From NCBI RefSeq assembly GCF_002760655.1, contig NZ_PDOC01000001.1, positions 310,001-374,000 of the forward strand: DNA of 64,000 bases, given 5' to 3'. A model generated the notes under the pieces. That model did no database searches. It saw only the letters and a program-made list of their open reading frames with translations, and was not told the origin of the DNA. This DNA is from Massilia eurypsychrophila (GTDB lineage Bacteria; Pseudomonadota; Gammaproteobacteria; Burkholderiales; Burkholderiaceae_D). Made by a program: the position numbers and the translations under genes. Position 1 is the stretch's first letter; every line of letters begins with the position of its first letter. This document shows, one piece after another, positions 48,819 through 57,480 of the stretch.

Positions 48819-49645
48819 AAGCGCGCGAACGTTTCCGCGCCGGCAAGAATTTCAAGTTGCTTGAGGACGATGCCGACGACAAGCCTCTGCGCGACGGCAA
48901 CACTGGCGACAGCAAGGGCGAGACCAAGCAACAAGAGCGCGATCAGACTGCCCAGCTGACCAGCCAGATCGCGCGCCTGCAAGAAATGCTGTACGCGCAG
49001 CGCACTCACAAGTTGCTGCTGGTGCTGCAGGGGATGGATACGTCCGGCAAGGACGGCACCATCACGTCCCTGTTTCACGGCATCAATCCGATGGGCCTGC
49101 GGGCGGTCGGCTTCAAGGCGCCGACCAGCACCGAGCTGGCGCACGATTTCCTTTGGCGCATCCACTCGCATGTGCCGGTGGCGGGCGAGATCGTCATCTT
49201 CAACCGCAGCCATTACGAGGACGTGCTGATCACCGTGGTGCAGGGCATGATCGATGAGAAAGAGTGCAAGCGGCGCTACGCCCAGATCCTCGACTTCGAG
49301 CGCATGCTGGCCGAGTCCGGCACCATCATCGTCAAGGTATTCCTGCACATTTCCAACGACGAGCAGCGCCAGCGGCTGCAAGAGCGCTTGATCGACCCCG
49401 ACAAACAATGGAAGTTCGATCAGAACGACGTCGTGCAGCGCAAGAAGTGGGATGAGTACCAGCAGGCGTACCAGCGGGCGATCGTCGCGACCGATACTGA
49501 CCACGCGCCGTGGTACGTGATACCGGCCAATTCAAAGACGCACCGCAACCTGCTGATTTCGACTTTGCTGCTCGAAATCCTCGAAGACCTGAAGCTGAGT
49601 TTTCCCAAGTTCGACCCGGAGCTGGCGAAACTGAAGATCGAGTAA
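48815..49645 (+). CDS. PPK2 family polyphosphate kinase
   Basis: A 276-residue polyphosphate kinase 2, transferring phosphate between polyphosphate and a nucleotide. It starts at GTG 48815. Walker A is GMDTSGKDGT, the Walker B region includes EIVIFNRSHYEDVLIT, and the lid RRYAQILDFERML is present. Single-domain PPK2s of this length can use ADP or AMP/GDP, so the direction is not settled. It is coupled to the CoA-binding gene. Confidence 0.92.
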   Translation: MKARERFRAGKNFKLLEDDADDKPLRDGNTGDSKGETKQQERDQTAQLTSQIARLQEMLYAQRTHKLLLVLQGMDTSGKDGTITSLFHGINPMGLRAVGFKAPTSTELAHDFLWRIHSHVPVAGEIVIFNRSHYEDVLITVVQGMIDEKECKRRYAQILDFERMLAESGTIIVKVFLHISNDEQRQRLQERLIDPDKQWKFDQNDVVQRKKWDEYQQAYQRAIVATDTDHAPWYVIPANSKTHRNLLISTLLLEILEDLKLSFPKFDPELAKLKIE

Positions 49646-49727
49646 CTTCGGACCTGGCCGGATGCGCGAACACTGAACCGAGGTTAGATAATTCTGGCGA
49701 TGATTTTCTTGCGCGGCTGCGAACGCG

Positions 49728-51104
49728 TCAGCTCGCGTACGGCAGGCTGCCGGCGAACGATTTCTGCGACAGCGCCGCCAGCTTCGGCAGCGCCACTGTC
49801 GCTTCGTGCGCCAGCGCCCGGTCGGAGTCGTCGTCGAGCAGCTCGATCAGGCTGGCGAATGCCACCGTCTCGTCCGGCGAGCTTGCCGTGTGCAGCGCCA
49901 GGTCACGAGCGATGTCGCGCAGGCGCCACTGGATCTCGCGCGTGGCGACGGCTTTTTCGAACATCAGCGTGCTATCCGATGTCTGACCGAGGCCATGGTC
50001 GGCGTTCAGGTAAGCATCGAGCCCGGTGCCGACGAACGCGCGCTGGATGGTCAGGATGCGCTCCACCGTCCGGCCCAGCAGCTCGCGCGTATGCGGCGAC
50101 CTGGCACCGGGGCCATTGACCATTCCCGCGCTAAGGTCGAGCACTGCGCATATGCGCCGGAACAGCAGCGGCGTGTCCTCGCGCCCGGCGATGTCCGCCT
50201 GCGCGGCCGGCCGAACAGGCGATTCGCGCTTGAGCACGCCGGAGATGGCCGACACCAGCTCGCGCGCGTGCTCGCCCGGCACCAGCTTCAGTGCCAGCTC
50301 GGCGCGTTCGAGCGGGTTGTCCTTGCCTATCACGCCAGCGATCATCTCCGCCACCGCCACCGCCTGGCCGGCAGCGCTGATGCGCTTGCCTGATGACTGG
50401 CGCGGATAGCCGGTGCCGTCGCAGCGCTCGTGATGCTCGGCCACCGCGCGCCCGACCGCCGGCGGGTAGGGCGCCAGTTCGTCGACCAGCATCTGGCCCA
50501 GGCGCGGATGGATCACCAGCTGCGCCCACTCGCGCGGCAGCAGGCGCTTGCCGGGCGCCAGCCAGGCCGGTGCGATGTACAGTTCGCCGATGTCGTGCAG
50601 CAGCCCGGCCAGCGCGGCGACGTTCTGCTCGTCGTCGGCCAGCTGCAGCGTGCTGGCCATGCACAGCGACAGCAGGCTGACGCTGACGGCGTGTTCGAGC
50701 GCATGGGCGTTGTCATCGTGCGCCAGCGTCAGCAGCATGCGCAGGGAGTCGCTCAGGGCGATCTTCGACAGGTAGACCAGCGGGATCGCGGCGCTGCCGC
50801 CGGTGGCGAGCAAAATCCGCCTGATCGGCGCGCTGCTGTCGAGGACACGCCGGGCGGTACTGACCACCAGCGCGGTGTCGACCGCGTCTTCCACCCGGAT
50901 CGACGATTCGATGCTCCTTTGCAGCTTCGCGCCGCGCAAGAGGTTGAAATGCCCGTCCCCCAGCAGGGCCCCGCGTGCCACCAGCTTCACCCCGTGCACA
51001 TCAACGATTTCCTGGGTTGCCATCACCGGCCTGGCGCCGGCGAGCCGCACCAGCTTGTCGAGAAAATGCTTGTTGACTGCGGTATTGAGGCGAGGGTCGG
51101 ACAT
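49728..51104 (-). CDS. HD-GYP domain protein
   Basis: A 458-residue protein with a central HD domain: AGLLHDIGELYIAP with the metal-binding HD, then HPRLGQMLVDE and EHHERCDGTGYPR, which matches the HD-GYP signature HHExxDGxGYP. HD-GYP enzymes degrade cyclic di-GMP. The N-terminal 100 residues and the C-terminal 170 show no recognisable receiver or sensor, so the input is unknown. A few HD-GYP proteins are catalytically dead. All visible ligands here are intact. Confidence 0.86.
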   Translation of the reverse strand: MSDPRLNTAVNKHFLDKLVRLAGARPVMATQEIVDVHGVKLVARGALLGDGHFNLLRGAKLQRSIESSIRVEDAVDTALVVSTARRVLDSSAPIRRILLATGGSAAIPLVYLSKIALSDSLRMLLTLAHDDNAHALEHAVSVSLLSLCMASTLQLADDEQNVAALAGLLHDIGELYIAPAWLAPGKRLLPREWAQLVIHPRLGQMLVDELAPYPPAVGRAVAEHHERCDGTGYPRQSSGKRISAAGQAVAVAEMIAGVIGKDNPLERAELALKLVPGEHARELVSAISGVLKRESPVRPAAQADIAGREDTPLLFRRICAVLDLSAGMVNGPGARSPHTRELLGRTVERILTIQRAFVGTGLDAYLNADHGLGQTSDSTLMFEKAVATREIQWRLRDIARDLALHTASSPDETVAFASLIELLDDDSDRALAHEATVALPKLAALSQKSFAGSLPYAS

Positions 51105-51212
51105 GGGTGGTTTCCTTTAAGATAGGCCATCATACCAAATATTGCCAATAGGAATTTTATTTGGGCCATTTGTCGTGGACAAACCGGGCGCGCCTGCGGC
51201 ACAGGCAGCCGC

Positions 51213-51225
51213 TGTCAAATTGACA
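51213..51225. promoter_or_regulatory. Palindrome TGTCAA-A-TTGACA upstream of the peroxidase gene
   Basis: A 6-bp inverted repeat immediately before TAGAAT (51226-51231), a possible -10, 36 bp ahead of the start codon. It may be an operator. Confidence 0.35.
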
Positions 51226-51260
51226 TAGAATGGATTTCCCTCTCCCCACCTGGAAAAACA

Positions 51261-51854
51261 ATGTCCAAGACTTCGCTTGCCCTGCTGTCCCTGTCGGCTG
51301 CCTTGCTGTCGGTTTCGCCCGGCGCCGTGATGGCCCAGGCGCCTGCCGTGGCCGCGCCGGCGGTCGCGTGTCCTGCGATCCTGAAGCAGACCTTTACCCG
51401 GCTGCAGGACGAGGTGCCGCAGAATCTTTGCCAGTACGCCGGCAAGGTGGTGCTGGTGGTGAACACGGCGAGCTATTGCGGCTTTACCAGCCAGTACGAG
51501 GGACTCGAGAAGATGTACGCCAAGTACGGCAAGCAGGGGCTGGTGGTGCTCGGCTTCCCGTCGAACGACTTCGGCAAGCAGGAACCGGGCAACTCGAAAG
51601 AGATTGCCGACTTCTGCTACAACACCTACGGCGTCAAGTTCCCGATGTTCTCGAAGTCGTCGGTAACCGGCGCCGCCGCCAATCCGCTGCACGCAAGCCT
51701 GATCAAGCAGACCGGCAAGGAGCCGAAGTGGAATTTCACCAAGTACCTGATTGGCCGCGACGGCAAGGTGCTGGAGTATTTCCCGAGCAAGGTCACGCCG
51801 GACGACAAGCAGATGGTGACAAAGATCGAGCAGGCGCTGGCCGGCCAATCGTAG
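51261..51854 (+). CDS. Exported glutathione peroxidase family protein
   Basis: A 197-residue thiol peroxidase. A signal peptide (LALLSLSAALLSVSPGAVMA) points to the periplasm. The catalytic cysteine is Cys73 in NTASYCGFTSQYEGL, in place of selenocysteine; the resolving and Trp/Gln region is WNFTKYLIGRDG. The lack of Sec and the export suggest thioredoxin-like reductants and not glutathione. It is divergent from the HD-GYP gene. Confidence 0.9.
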   Translation: MSKTSLALLSLSAALLSVSPGAVMAQAPAVAAPAVACPAILKQTFTRLQDEVPQNLCQYAGKVVLVVNTASYCGFTSQYEGLEKMYAKYGKQGLVVLGFPSNDFGKQEPGNSKEIADFCYNTYGVKFPMFSKSSVTGAAANPLHASLIKQTGKEPKWNFTKYLIGRDGKVLEYFPSKVTPDDKQMVTKIEQALAGQS

Positions 51855-51894
51855 TAAGCACTCACCCACTTCCGCTGGACCGTCGAACCGGAGG

Positions 51895-53715
51895 TTAATG
51901 CATCAGGTAAGCGCGCAGCGGTCCGCGCAGTGCGTTGCAGACGACGATGTCGTCCGCCGCCAATAGCATGGCGCGCGTGATGATGCCTTCGCGCGCCTTC
52001 CACGCTGGCGCCGACAACAGCACGCCACGCATCACCCCCGGCAGCACGCCGCTCGCCAGCGGCGGCGTGATCCAGCGCCCACCAATGCGCACAAACACAT
52101 TCGAACGGCCACCCTCGGCCAGCTCGCCGCGCTCGTTGAAGAACAGCGTGTCGAAGCCACCTTGCTGCTCGGCGGCGCGCCAGCCGGCGTCGTAGCGCGA
52201 CCGGATGCTGGTCTTGTGACGCAGGAACAGGTCGTCGGCCACGGTCGCATCGTCGGCCAGCAGCAGGCCGACCGGTTCGGCGATCGGCGCCAGCGGCGCG
52301 CTCTGGACGGTGAACTGGCCGTCGGCGCCGAGCGCCAGGCGCAGCCGGTAGCGCAATTCCGGCGCAAAGGCGGCGCACGCCTCGTCAAGCGCGGCGGCGG
52401 CCGCGCCGGCATCGAAGGCAAAGCCAAAGTAGCGCGCCGATGCCGCCATCCGCGCGAGGTGCAGTTCCTGGTAGCGGCAGCCTTCGTCGCGGCTGGCGCG
52501 CAGCGTCTCGAACAGCTCGAACTGGTTTTCCAGCCCGGTCAGGAAGCGCGCCTTCAGCCGGCACTCGGCGTATTCGTCGGCGGCGTCGCTGTCGAAGACG
52601 ATGCCGGCACCGACGCCAAGTTCGCCCGCGCGCACGCCGCCCGCTTGCGGCTGCAGCGCCAGCGTGCGGATCGGCACCGACAGGCAGAAGTCGCCGATCG
52701 CCACGTCGCCGGCGGGCGGATCGAACCAGCCGATCGCGCCGGTGTAGATGCCGCGCGCCGCAGGTTCGAGTTCGCCAATGATCTCCATCGTGCGCCGCTT
52801 CGGCGCGCCGGTGATCGAGCCGCACGGGTACAGCGCGGTGAAGATGTCGGCCAGCGTGGCGTCGGTGCGCAGCTTGGCCGTCACCGTCGACGTCATTTGC
52901 AGCACGCTGCTGTAGCGCTGGACGTCGAACAGCGCCGGCACCGCCACGCTGCCGGTGGCCGCCACGCGTCCCAGGTCGTTGCGCAGCAGGTCGACGATCA
53001 TCAGGTTTTCGGCGCGGTTCTTGCTGTCGGCCGCCAGCGCGCGTGCGCGTTGCGCGTTGTCGGCGTCGTCGTCACCGGCGCTCGCCGTGCCTTTCATCGG
53101 CCGCGCCAGAAGTTCGCCGCCGGCGTGACGGACGAACAGCTCGGGCGACAACGACAGCACCGCGTCGCCGCCGGGCAGGGCGATCAGCGCGCCGTACGGC
53201 ACCGGCTGGCGCGCGCGCAGTCTCGCATACAGCGCCGGCAGCGAACCGAAGGCGTCGAAGCGCAGCCGGTAGGTGTAGTTGACCTGGTAGGTGTCGCCGG
53301 CCTCGATGTACGCGTGGATGCGCGCCAGCGCGTCGGTGAACTGCGCTTCGTCGACGTTGGCGCGGACGGCGCCGATGCCGGCAGGGCCTGCGCCGTGATC
53401 GGCGCGCGCGGCCAGCCACGCGGCCACCTGCGGCTGCGACAGGTGCTCGCAGCGCTCGAACAGCAGCACCTGCGCCAGCGGCCGGTCCAGCGGGTGGGCG
53501 CCGGTGCCGAGCAGGTGGCCACCGAGTTCGTACGTCAGCAGCGCCACCGCGTGCAGGCCGCGGCCAAGCGCGTCCTGCATATTGGCCAGCAGCTGCGGCC
53601 ATTGCGCGGCGTCGGCGCAGGCGAGGGTGCCGGCGTATTGCGTGTACAGACGCGAGAGCGCGGCCGCGGAGTCGCTGGCGTCGTCGAGCAGGGCGTAACA
53701 GTCGGCAGTGTTCAT
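51895..53715 (-). CDS. pabB: Fused aminodeoxychorismate synthase component I and aminodeoxychorismate lyase
   Basis: A 606-residue PabB-PabC fusion for p-aminobenzoate (folate). The PabB part (about 1-350) contains LARPMKGTAS, with the Lys in place of Ala of anthranilate synthases, and YPCGSITGAPKRRTMEIIGE; the PabC part (about 375-606), a PLP class IV aminotransferase fold, contains LFETLRASRDEG and TLFFNERGELAEGGRSNVFV. The start is ATG 53715 (MNTADCYALLDDA); the extension upstream has no family sequence. It lies 22 bp after slmA, same strand. Confidence 0.93.
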   Translation of the reverse strand: MNTADCYALLDDASDSAAALSRLYTQYAGTLACADAAQWPQLLANMQDALGRGLHAVALLTYELGGHLLGTGAHPLDRPLAQVLLFERCEHLSQPQVAAWLAARADHGAGPAGIGAVRANVDEAQFTDALARIHAYIEAGDTYQVNYTYRLRFDAFGSLPALYARLRARQPVPYGALIALPGGDAVLSLSPELFVRHAGGELLARPMKGTASAGDDDADNAQRARALAADSKNRAENLMIVDLLRNDLGRVAATGSVAVPALFDVQRYSSVLQMTSTVTAKLRTDATLADIFTALYPCGSITGAPKRRTMEIIGELEPAARGIYTGAIGWFDPPAGDVAIGDFCLSVPIRTLALQPQAGGVRAGELGVGAGIVFDSDAADEYAECRLKARFLTGLENQFELFETLRASRDEGCRYQELHLARMAASARYFGFAFDAGAAAAALDEACAAFAPELRYRLRLALGADGQFTVQSAPLAPIAEPVGLLLADDATVADDLFLRHKTSIRSRYDAGWRAAEQQGGFDTLFFNERGELAEGGRSNVFVRIGGRWITPPLASGVLPGVMRGVLLSAPAWKAREGIITRAMLLAADDIVVCNALRGPLRAYLMH

Positions 53716-53737
53716 GCGGTACGAACGGCGCTTCGAA

Positions 53738-54316
53738 TCAGGCCGCCAGCAGCAGCGCGATCTGCACGGTGGTGCCTTCGGTCGGATTTTGCCTGAAGCC
53801 GCTCTTGGCGTAGCGGTGCCAGCGGCCCACCACATAGCTCACCAGCAGGCTGGCGCGCGCGGCGACATCGGCTTCGGCGCCATGTCCCTGGGTGACCGCC
53901 AGGCGCAGCGACTGCTTGCACGCCAGCTCCACCTTGTCGTAGAACTGGTTCATGCGCAGCTGCAGGCGGTCGTCTTCATTGACTAGCGCGTCGCCGATCA
54001 GCACCCGCGTCATGCCCGGGTTATTCGCCGCGAAACCGAGCAGCATCTGCAGGATCGCGTGAGCCTGGTCGACGCCGCCATCCTCGCGTTCGGCGATCTG
54101 GTTAATCAGGCCGAACACGCTCGTCTCGATGAAATCGATCAGGCCTTCGAACATCTGCGCCTTGCTGGCGAAGTGGCGGTACAGCGCCGCCTCCGACACG
54201 TCGAGCCGCGCCGCCAGCGCCGCGGTGGTGATCTTTTCGCCTTTCGGCTGTTCGAGCATTCCGGCCAGGGCCTGGAGGATCTGCAGTTTGCGCTGGCCCG
54301 GCTTGGTGCTTGCCAT
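53738..54316 (-). CDS. slmA: Nucleoid occlusion factor SlmA
   Basis: A 192-residue TetR-like protein that binds DNA and blocks FtsZ rings over the nucleoid. The HTH is ITTAALAARLDVSEAALYRH, followed by FASKAQMFEGLIDFIETSVF, the SlmA signature, and it ends VQIALLLAA. It lies between the HAD nucleotidase and the PabB-PabC gene. It is a second nucleoid/division-linked gene in this window beside parAB. Confidence 0.93.
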   Translation of the reverse strand: MASTKPGQRKLQILQALAGMLEQPKGEKITTAALAARLDVSEAALYRHFASKAQMFEGLIDFIETSVFGLINQIAEREDGGVDQAHAILQMLLGFAANNPGMTRVLIGDALVNEDDRLQLRMNQFYDKVELACKQSLRLAVTQGHGAEADVAARASLLVSYVVGRWHRYAKSGFRQNPTEGTTVQIALLLAA

Positions 54317-54354
54317 GTGTTCTCGATGAAGGTGGAGGGTTGGACTGAATCGGA

Positions 54355-55083
54355 TCAGCGCAGCTGGTGCAGGCGGGCGGGCAGCTGTCGGACAGATTTT
54401 ACTTTGACATCGACGTAAGCGGGGCGTTTTAGCATCCGCGGCAGCGGCGCGGTGCCGATCGGATCACTCATGCGCAGGTACTGCGTGATCCACACGGTGC
54501 GCACGCCAAGCTGGCGCGCGGTGCGCAGGTTCGCCAGCGTGTCCTCGACCAGGATGCAGCGGTGTGCCGCAACGCCGTGCCGGCGCAGCAGGCGGCGCAG
54601 CATCAGCTTCGACGGCTTCGGCCGCAGCTGGCCATGCACGTGCATGTTCTCGATGGCGATGTGGTGGCTGAAGTGGCGCTGCAAGCCGAGGTGGCGCATG
54701 ACGTCGCGCGAGTACACCGTCGGCGCGTTCGTCAGCAGGATCTTGCGCCCCGGCAGGCTGCGCAGCATGCGCGCCAGGCCCCGTTCGGCGCGGATCATCT
54801 GCGCCAGGTCGGCCAGGTCGTGCGTCTCGGCCAGGAAGTGGGGGGCGCTGACCTCGTGGTGGCGGATCATGCCGAGCAAGGTGGCGCCGTAGCGCTTCCA
54901 GTAGCCCAGGCGCGCGGCGTTGACCTGCTCGATCGTCGCCGGCGTGCTACCGTCGCCCAGCACGCGGGCGATGTAGGTGTTCATGTTGGCGCTGATCAAG
55001 GGGAAGATCGCGTGCGATGCGTCATGCAGCGTGTTGTCAAGATCGAACAGCCACAGGGGCGCCGACGGGTTATGATTTGGCAC
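54355..55083 (-). CDS. HAD family pyrimidine 5'-nucleotidase
   Basis: A 242-residue haloacid-dehalogenase hydrolase, pyrimidine 5'-nucleotidase type. The nucleophile motif is WLFDLDNTLHDAS (DxDxT), motif II is KILLTNAP, and motif III/IV is KPSKLMLRRL ... HRCILVEDTLANLR. It is in the same operon direction as slmA, 38 bp upstream. In many Burkholderiales this gene sits between argB and slmA; here two genes separate it from argB. Confidence 0.9.
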   Translation of the reverse strand: MPNHNPSAPLWLFDLDNTLHDASHAIFPLISANMNTYIARVLGDGSTPATIEQVNAARLGYWKRYGATLLGMIRHHEVSAPHFLAETHDLADLAQMIRAERGLARMLRSLPGRKILLTNAPTVYSRDVMRHLGLQRHFSHHIAIENMHVHGQLRPKPSKLMLRRLLRRHGVAAHRCILVEDTLANLRTARQLGVRTVWITQYLRMSDPIGTAPLPRMLKRPAYVDVKVKSVRQLPARLHQLR

Positions 55084-55117
55084 GGGAAACTTTATTAAAA
55101 TGTCAACAAGGAAAGCG

Positions 55118-55996
55118 ATGAGACGTCAGATTATAGTGGTCTTCTTCAGTCTGTTCTGGCTGGCCTCCGGCGCGGCGTTCGGCGCCGACCGCGGCGCGCT
55201 GTTCAAGGTAACCGGCAAGGGACACACGATGCACTTGTTCGGCACCATGCATCTGGGGGTGCCCGAATTCTATCCGCTCGAGCCGCGCATCACGCGGGCG
55301 GTGGCGGAAGCGGCGACGCTGGCGCTGGAAATCGACCCGGCAATGGCGCCGGCGGAAGCGGCGGCGGCAATGCGCGAATACGGCCTGGCCAGCCCGGGTG
55401 CGTCGCTGCCGCCGCCACTGGCGGCGCGCCTGGCGCCGCTGCTGCAAAAGGCGGGCATGGATCCGGCCGCGCTGGCGCCGCTCAAGCCGTGGGTAGTGGC
55501 GATCGTGCTGGCGGTGCATGAATTCGGCGTGCAGGGCTTCCGCCCCGATCTCGGCGTCGACGCGCACCTGGCCACGCTGGCGCTGGCGGGCAAGGCGAAA
55601 GTGGTCGGACTTGAATCGGCGGGTAGCCAGATGGCGCTGTTCAGCAAGCTGACCGAGGCCGAGCAGCTGCGCTACCTGGAGGACGCGGTCACCCTGGTCG
55701 AATCGGGCAAGCACCGCGCCGATATCACCGAGCTCACCGACGCCTGGCGCAAGGCCGACCGGGCCGCGCTCGACGCGCTGGCGCTGCGCCTAGACACCGA
55801 TGCGACCTTTTCCGGGCGCTTCACGCGCGACGTGCTGCTGGCCGGCCGCAACGTCGGCATGACCGACAAGCTGGCGCAATTGCTGGAGCGGGAAAACAAG
55901 GCAGTGGCGGCGATCGGATTGCTGCACCTGATCGGCAAAGGCAGTGTGCCCGAGCTGTTGCGTGCGAAGGGATTGACGGTGGAGCGGGTGTACTGA
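55118..55996 (+). CDS. TraB/GumN family exported protein
   Basis: A 292-residue protein with a signal peptide (IIVVFFSLFWLASGAAFGA). The start is ATG 55118, preceded by AAGGAA, rather than ATG 55100. The TraB/GumN core is visible as TMHLFGTMHLGVPEF, with the conserved Gx2H, and a late IGLLHLIG. Members resemble the Tiki-like metal hydrolases. It lies between the HAD gene and tRNA/argB on the opposite strand. Confidence 0.88.
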   Translation: MRRQIIVVFFSLFWLASGAAFGADRGALFKVTGKGHTMHLFGTMHLGVPEFYPLEPRITRAVAEAATLALEIDPAMAPAEAAAAMREYGLASPGASLPPPLAARLAPLLQKAGMDPAALAPLKPWVVAIVLAVHEFGVQGFRPDLGVDAHLATLALAGKAKVVGLESAGSQMALFSKLTEAEQLRYLEDAVTLVESGKHRADITELTDAWRKADRAALDALALRLDTDATFSGRFTRDVLLAGRNVGMTDKLAQLLERENKAVAAIGLLHLIGKGSVPELLRAKGLTVERVY

Positions 55997-56011
55997 GGTG
56001 CTGCGGGGAGG

Positions 56012-56086
<75 letters not shown>

Positions 56087-56146
56087 GACTGCTTTGGTGG
56101 CGCAGGAAGTTGCTCGGCTTGCCGAGCATTGCGTCACCAAAAAATT

Positions 56147-57073
56147 TTAGTGCGACCGGATCATAGTGCCAAACGCTTGTTCGGTCAAGACTTCGAGCAG
56201 CAAAGAGTGCTCGATGCGCCCGTCGATGATGTGCACCGTATTCACGCCGGACTTGGCCGCGTCCAGCGCCGACGAAATCTTCGGCAGCATGCCGCCGGAG
56301 ATGGTGCCGTCGGCGAACATCTCGTCGATTTCGCGCGCCGACAGGTCCGTCACGAGGTTGCCCTTCTTGTCCTGCACGCCGGCGATGTTGGTCATCATGA
56401 TCAGCTTTTCGGCCTTCAGGATTTCCGCGATTTTTCCGGCGACGACGTCGGCGTTGATGTTGTACGCCTGGCCATCCTGGCCGAAGCCGATCGGCGAAAT
56501 GATCGGGATGAAGGCGTCGTCCTGCAGCGCCTTGACCACCGCCGGGTTGATGGCGTCGATTTCGCCGACAAAGCCGATGTCGAGGAACTCGCCCGGCTTT
56601 TCGCGGTCCGGCATCGACATCTTGCGCGCGCGGATCAGGCCGCCGTCCTTGCCGGTCAGGCCGACAGCCTGGCCGCCGTAGTGATTGATCAGCATGACGA
56701 TGTCCTGCTGCACTTCGCCGCCCAGCACCCACTCGACCACTTCCATGGTTTCTTCGTCGGTGATGCGCATGCCTTGCACGAAGGTGCCTTGCTTGCCGAT
56801 TTTCTTGAGCGCATTGTCGATCTGCGGGCCGCCGCCGTGCACCACCACCGGATTCATGCCGACCAGCTTGAGCAGGATGACGTCGCGCGCGAAGCCGTGC
56901 TTGAGGCGCTCGTCGGTCATGGCGTTGCCGCCGTATTTGATGACGATGGTCTTGCCGTGGAAGTTACGGATATACGGCAGCGCTTCCGCCAGGATCTGCG
57001 CCTTGATTTGCGGCGATACCTTGGCCAGGTCATCTTGAAGGTCGGTAGGAAGCTTGGGAATGGCAGCGGTCAT
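56147..57073 (-). CDS. argB: Acetylglutamate kinase
   Basis: ArgB phosphorylates N-acetylglutamate, the second step of arginine synthesis. The 308 residues show [20 protein letters not shown] and [17 protein letters not shown] (substrate and ATP loops), and later [14 protein letters not shown] and [18 protein letters not shown]. The N-terminal extension beyond the first helix is typical of arginine-feedback-sensitive ArgBs. It is upstream of tRNA-Thr. Confidence 0.97.
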   Translation of the reverse strand: MTAAIPKLPTDLQDDLAKVSPQIKAQILAEALPYIRNFHGKTIVIKYGGNAMTDERLKHGFARDVILLKLVGMNPVVVHGGGPQIDNALKKIGKQGTFVQGMRITDEETMEVVEWVLGGEVQQDIVMLINHYGGQAVGLTGKDGGLIRARKMSMPDREKPGEFLDIGFVGEIDAINPAVVKALQDDAFIPIISPIGFGQDGQAYNINADVVAGKIAEILKAEKLIMMTNIAGVQDKKGNLVTDLSAREIDEMFADGTISGGMLPKISSALDAAKSGVNTVHIIDGRIEHSLLLEVLTEQAFGTMIRSH

Positions 57074-57228
57074 GGCGGGTCCAAATGAATTTTGACGAGA
57101 TTTTACAGGAACAAGCGGGTTTGGGCTGTGGCCATTATATGGCGATCTTGTTGTATTTTAATTCCTGTTCCGCTACTGTAGGCCGATATGAGTTCCACGC
57201 CCACACTCCACGCCTGCCGGGAGGCCGC

Positions 57229-57462
57229 ATGAGCACCTGCACCCGCTGCGGCGCCGCGTTCGCCTGCGCGATGGCCGACGGCGGCGACGCGCCGTGCTGG
57301 TGCACCGCGCTGCCGGCGGTAGTGCCGGTGCCCGGCGAGCCGGCCGCGTGCTGGTGCCCCGCCTGCCTGCAGCAGCACATCGCCGAATCAGAGCGTGCGT
57401 CGCGTCCGGGGTCTGACCCCGAGAGGCCAGACCCCGGTGTGGCCGCCGGCTTGCACCAATAA
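57229..57462 (+). CDS. Cysteine-rich CWC family protein, 3' end in a palindromic repeat
   Basis: A 77-residue protein with MSTCTRCGAAFACAMADGG, DAPCWCTALP and CWCPACLQQHI, the CWC family pattern with two or three metal-binding Cys pairs. The start is ATG 57229 with GGGAGG upstream. The last about 20 residues (after IAESERAS) are encoded by a GGGGTC-type palindrome (57406-57437), so the natural end may have been earlier. Function unknown. Confidence 0.82.
   Translation: MSTCTRCGAAFACAMADGGDAPCWCTALPAVVPVPGEPAACWCPACLQQHIAESERASRPGSDPERPDPGVAAGLHQ
57406..57437. repeat. GGGGTCTG/CAGACCCC palindrome
   Basis: Perfect 10-bp arms CCGGGGTCTG (57406-57415) and CAGACCCCGG (57428-57437) around a 12-base centre, inside the end of the CWC gene. 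It shares the GGGTC...GACCC ends with the palindromes at 7132 and 39061 but not their CGTACA core. Confidence 0.7.
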
Positions 57463-57480
57463 ACTACACAACGAGCCGGC

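Noticed and set aside
51895-53715. Anthranilate synthase TrpE
   Set aside because: The conserved PMKGT lysine and the C-terminal class IV aminotransferase domain indicate PabB-PabC.
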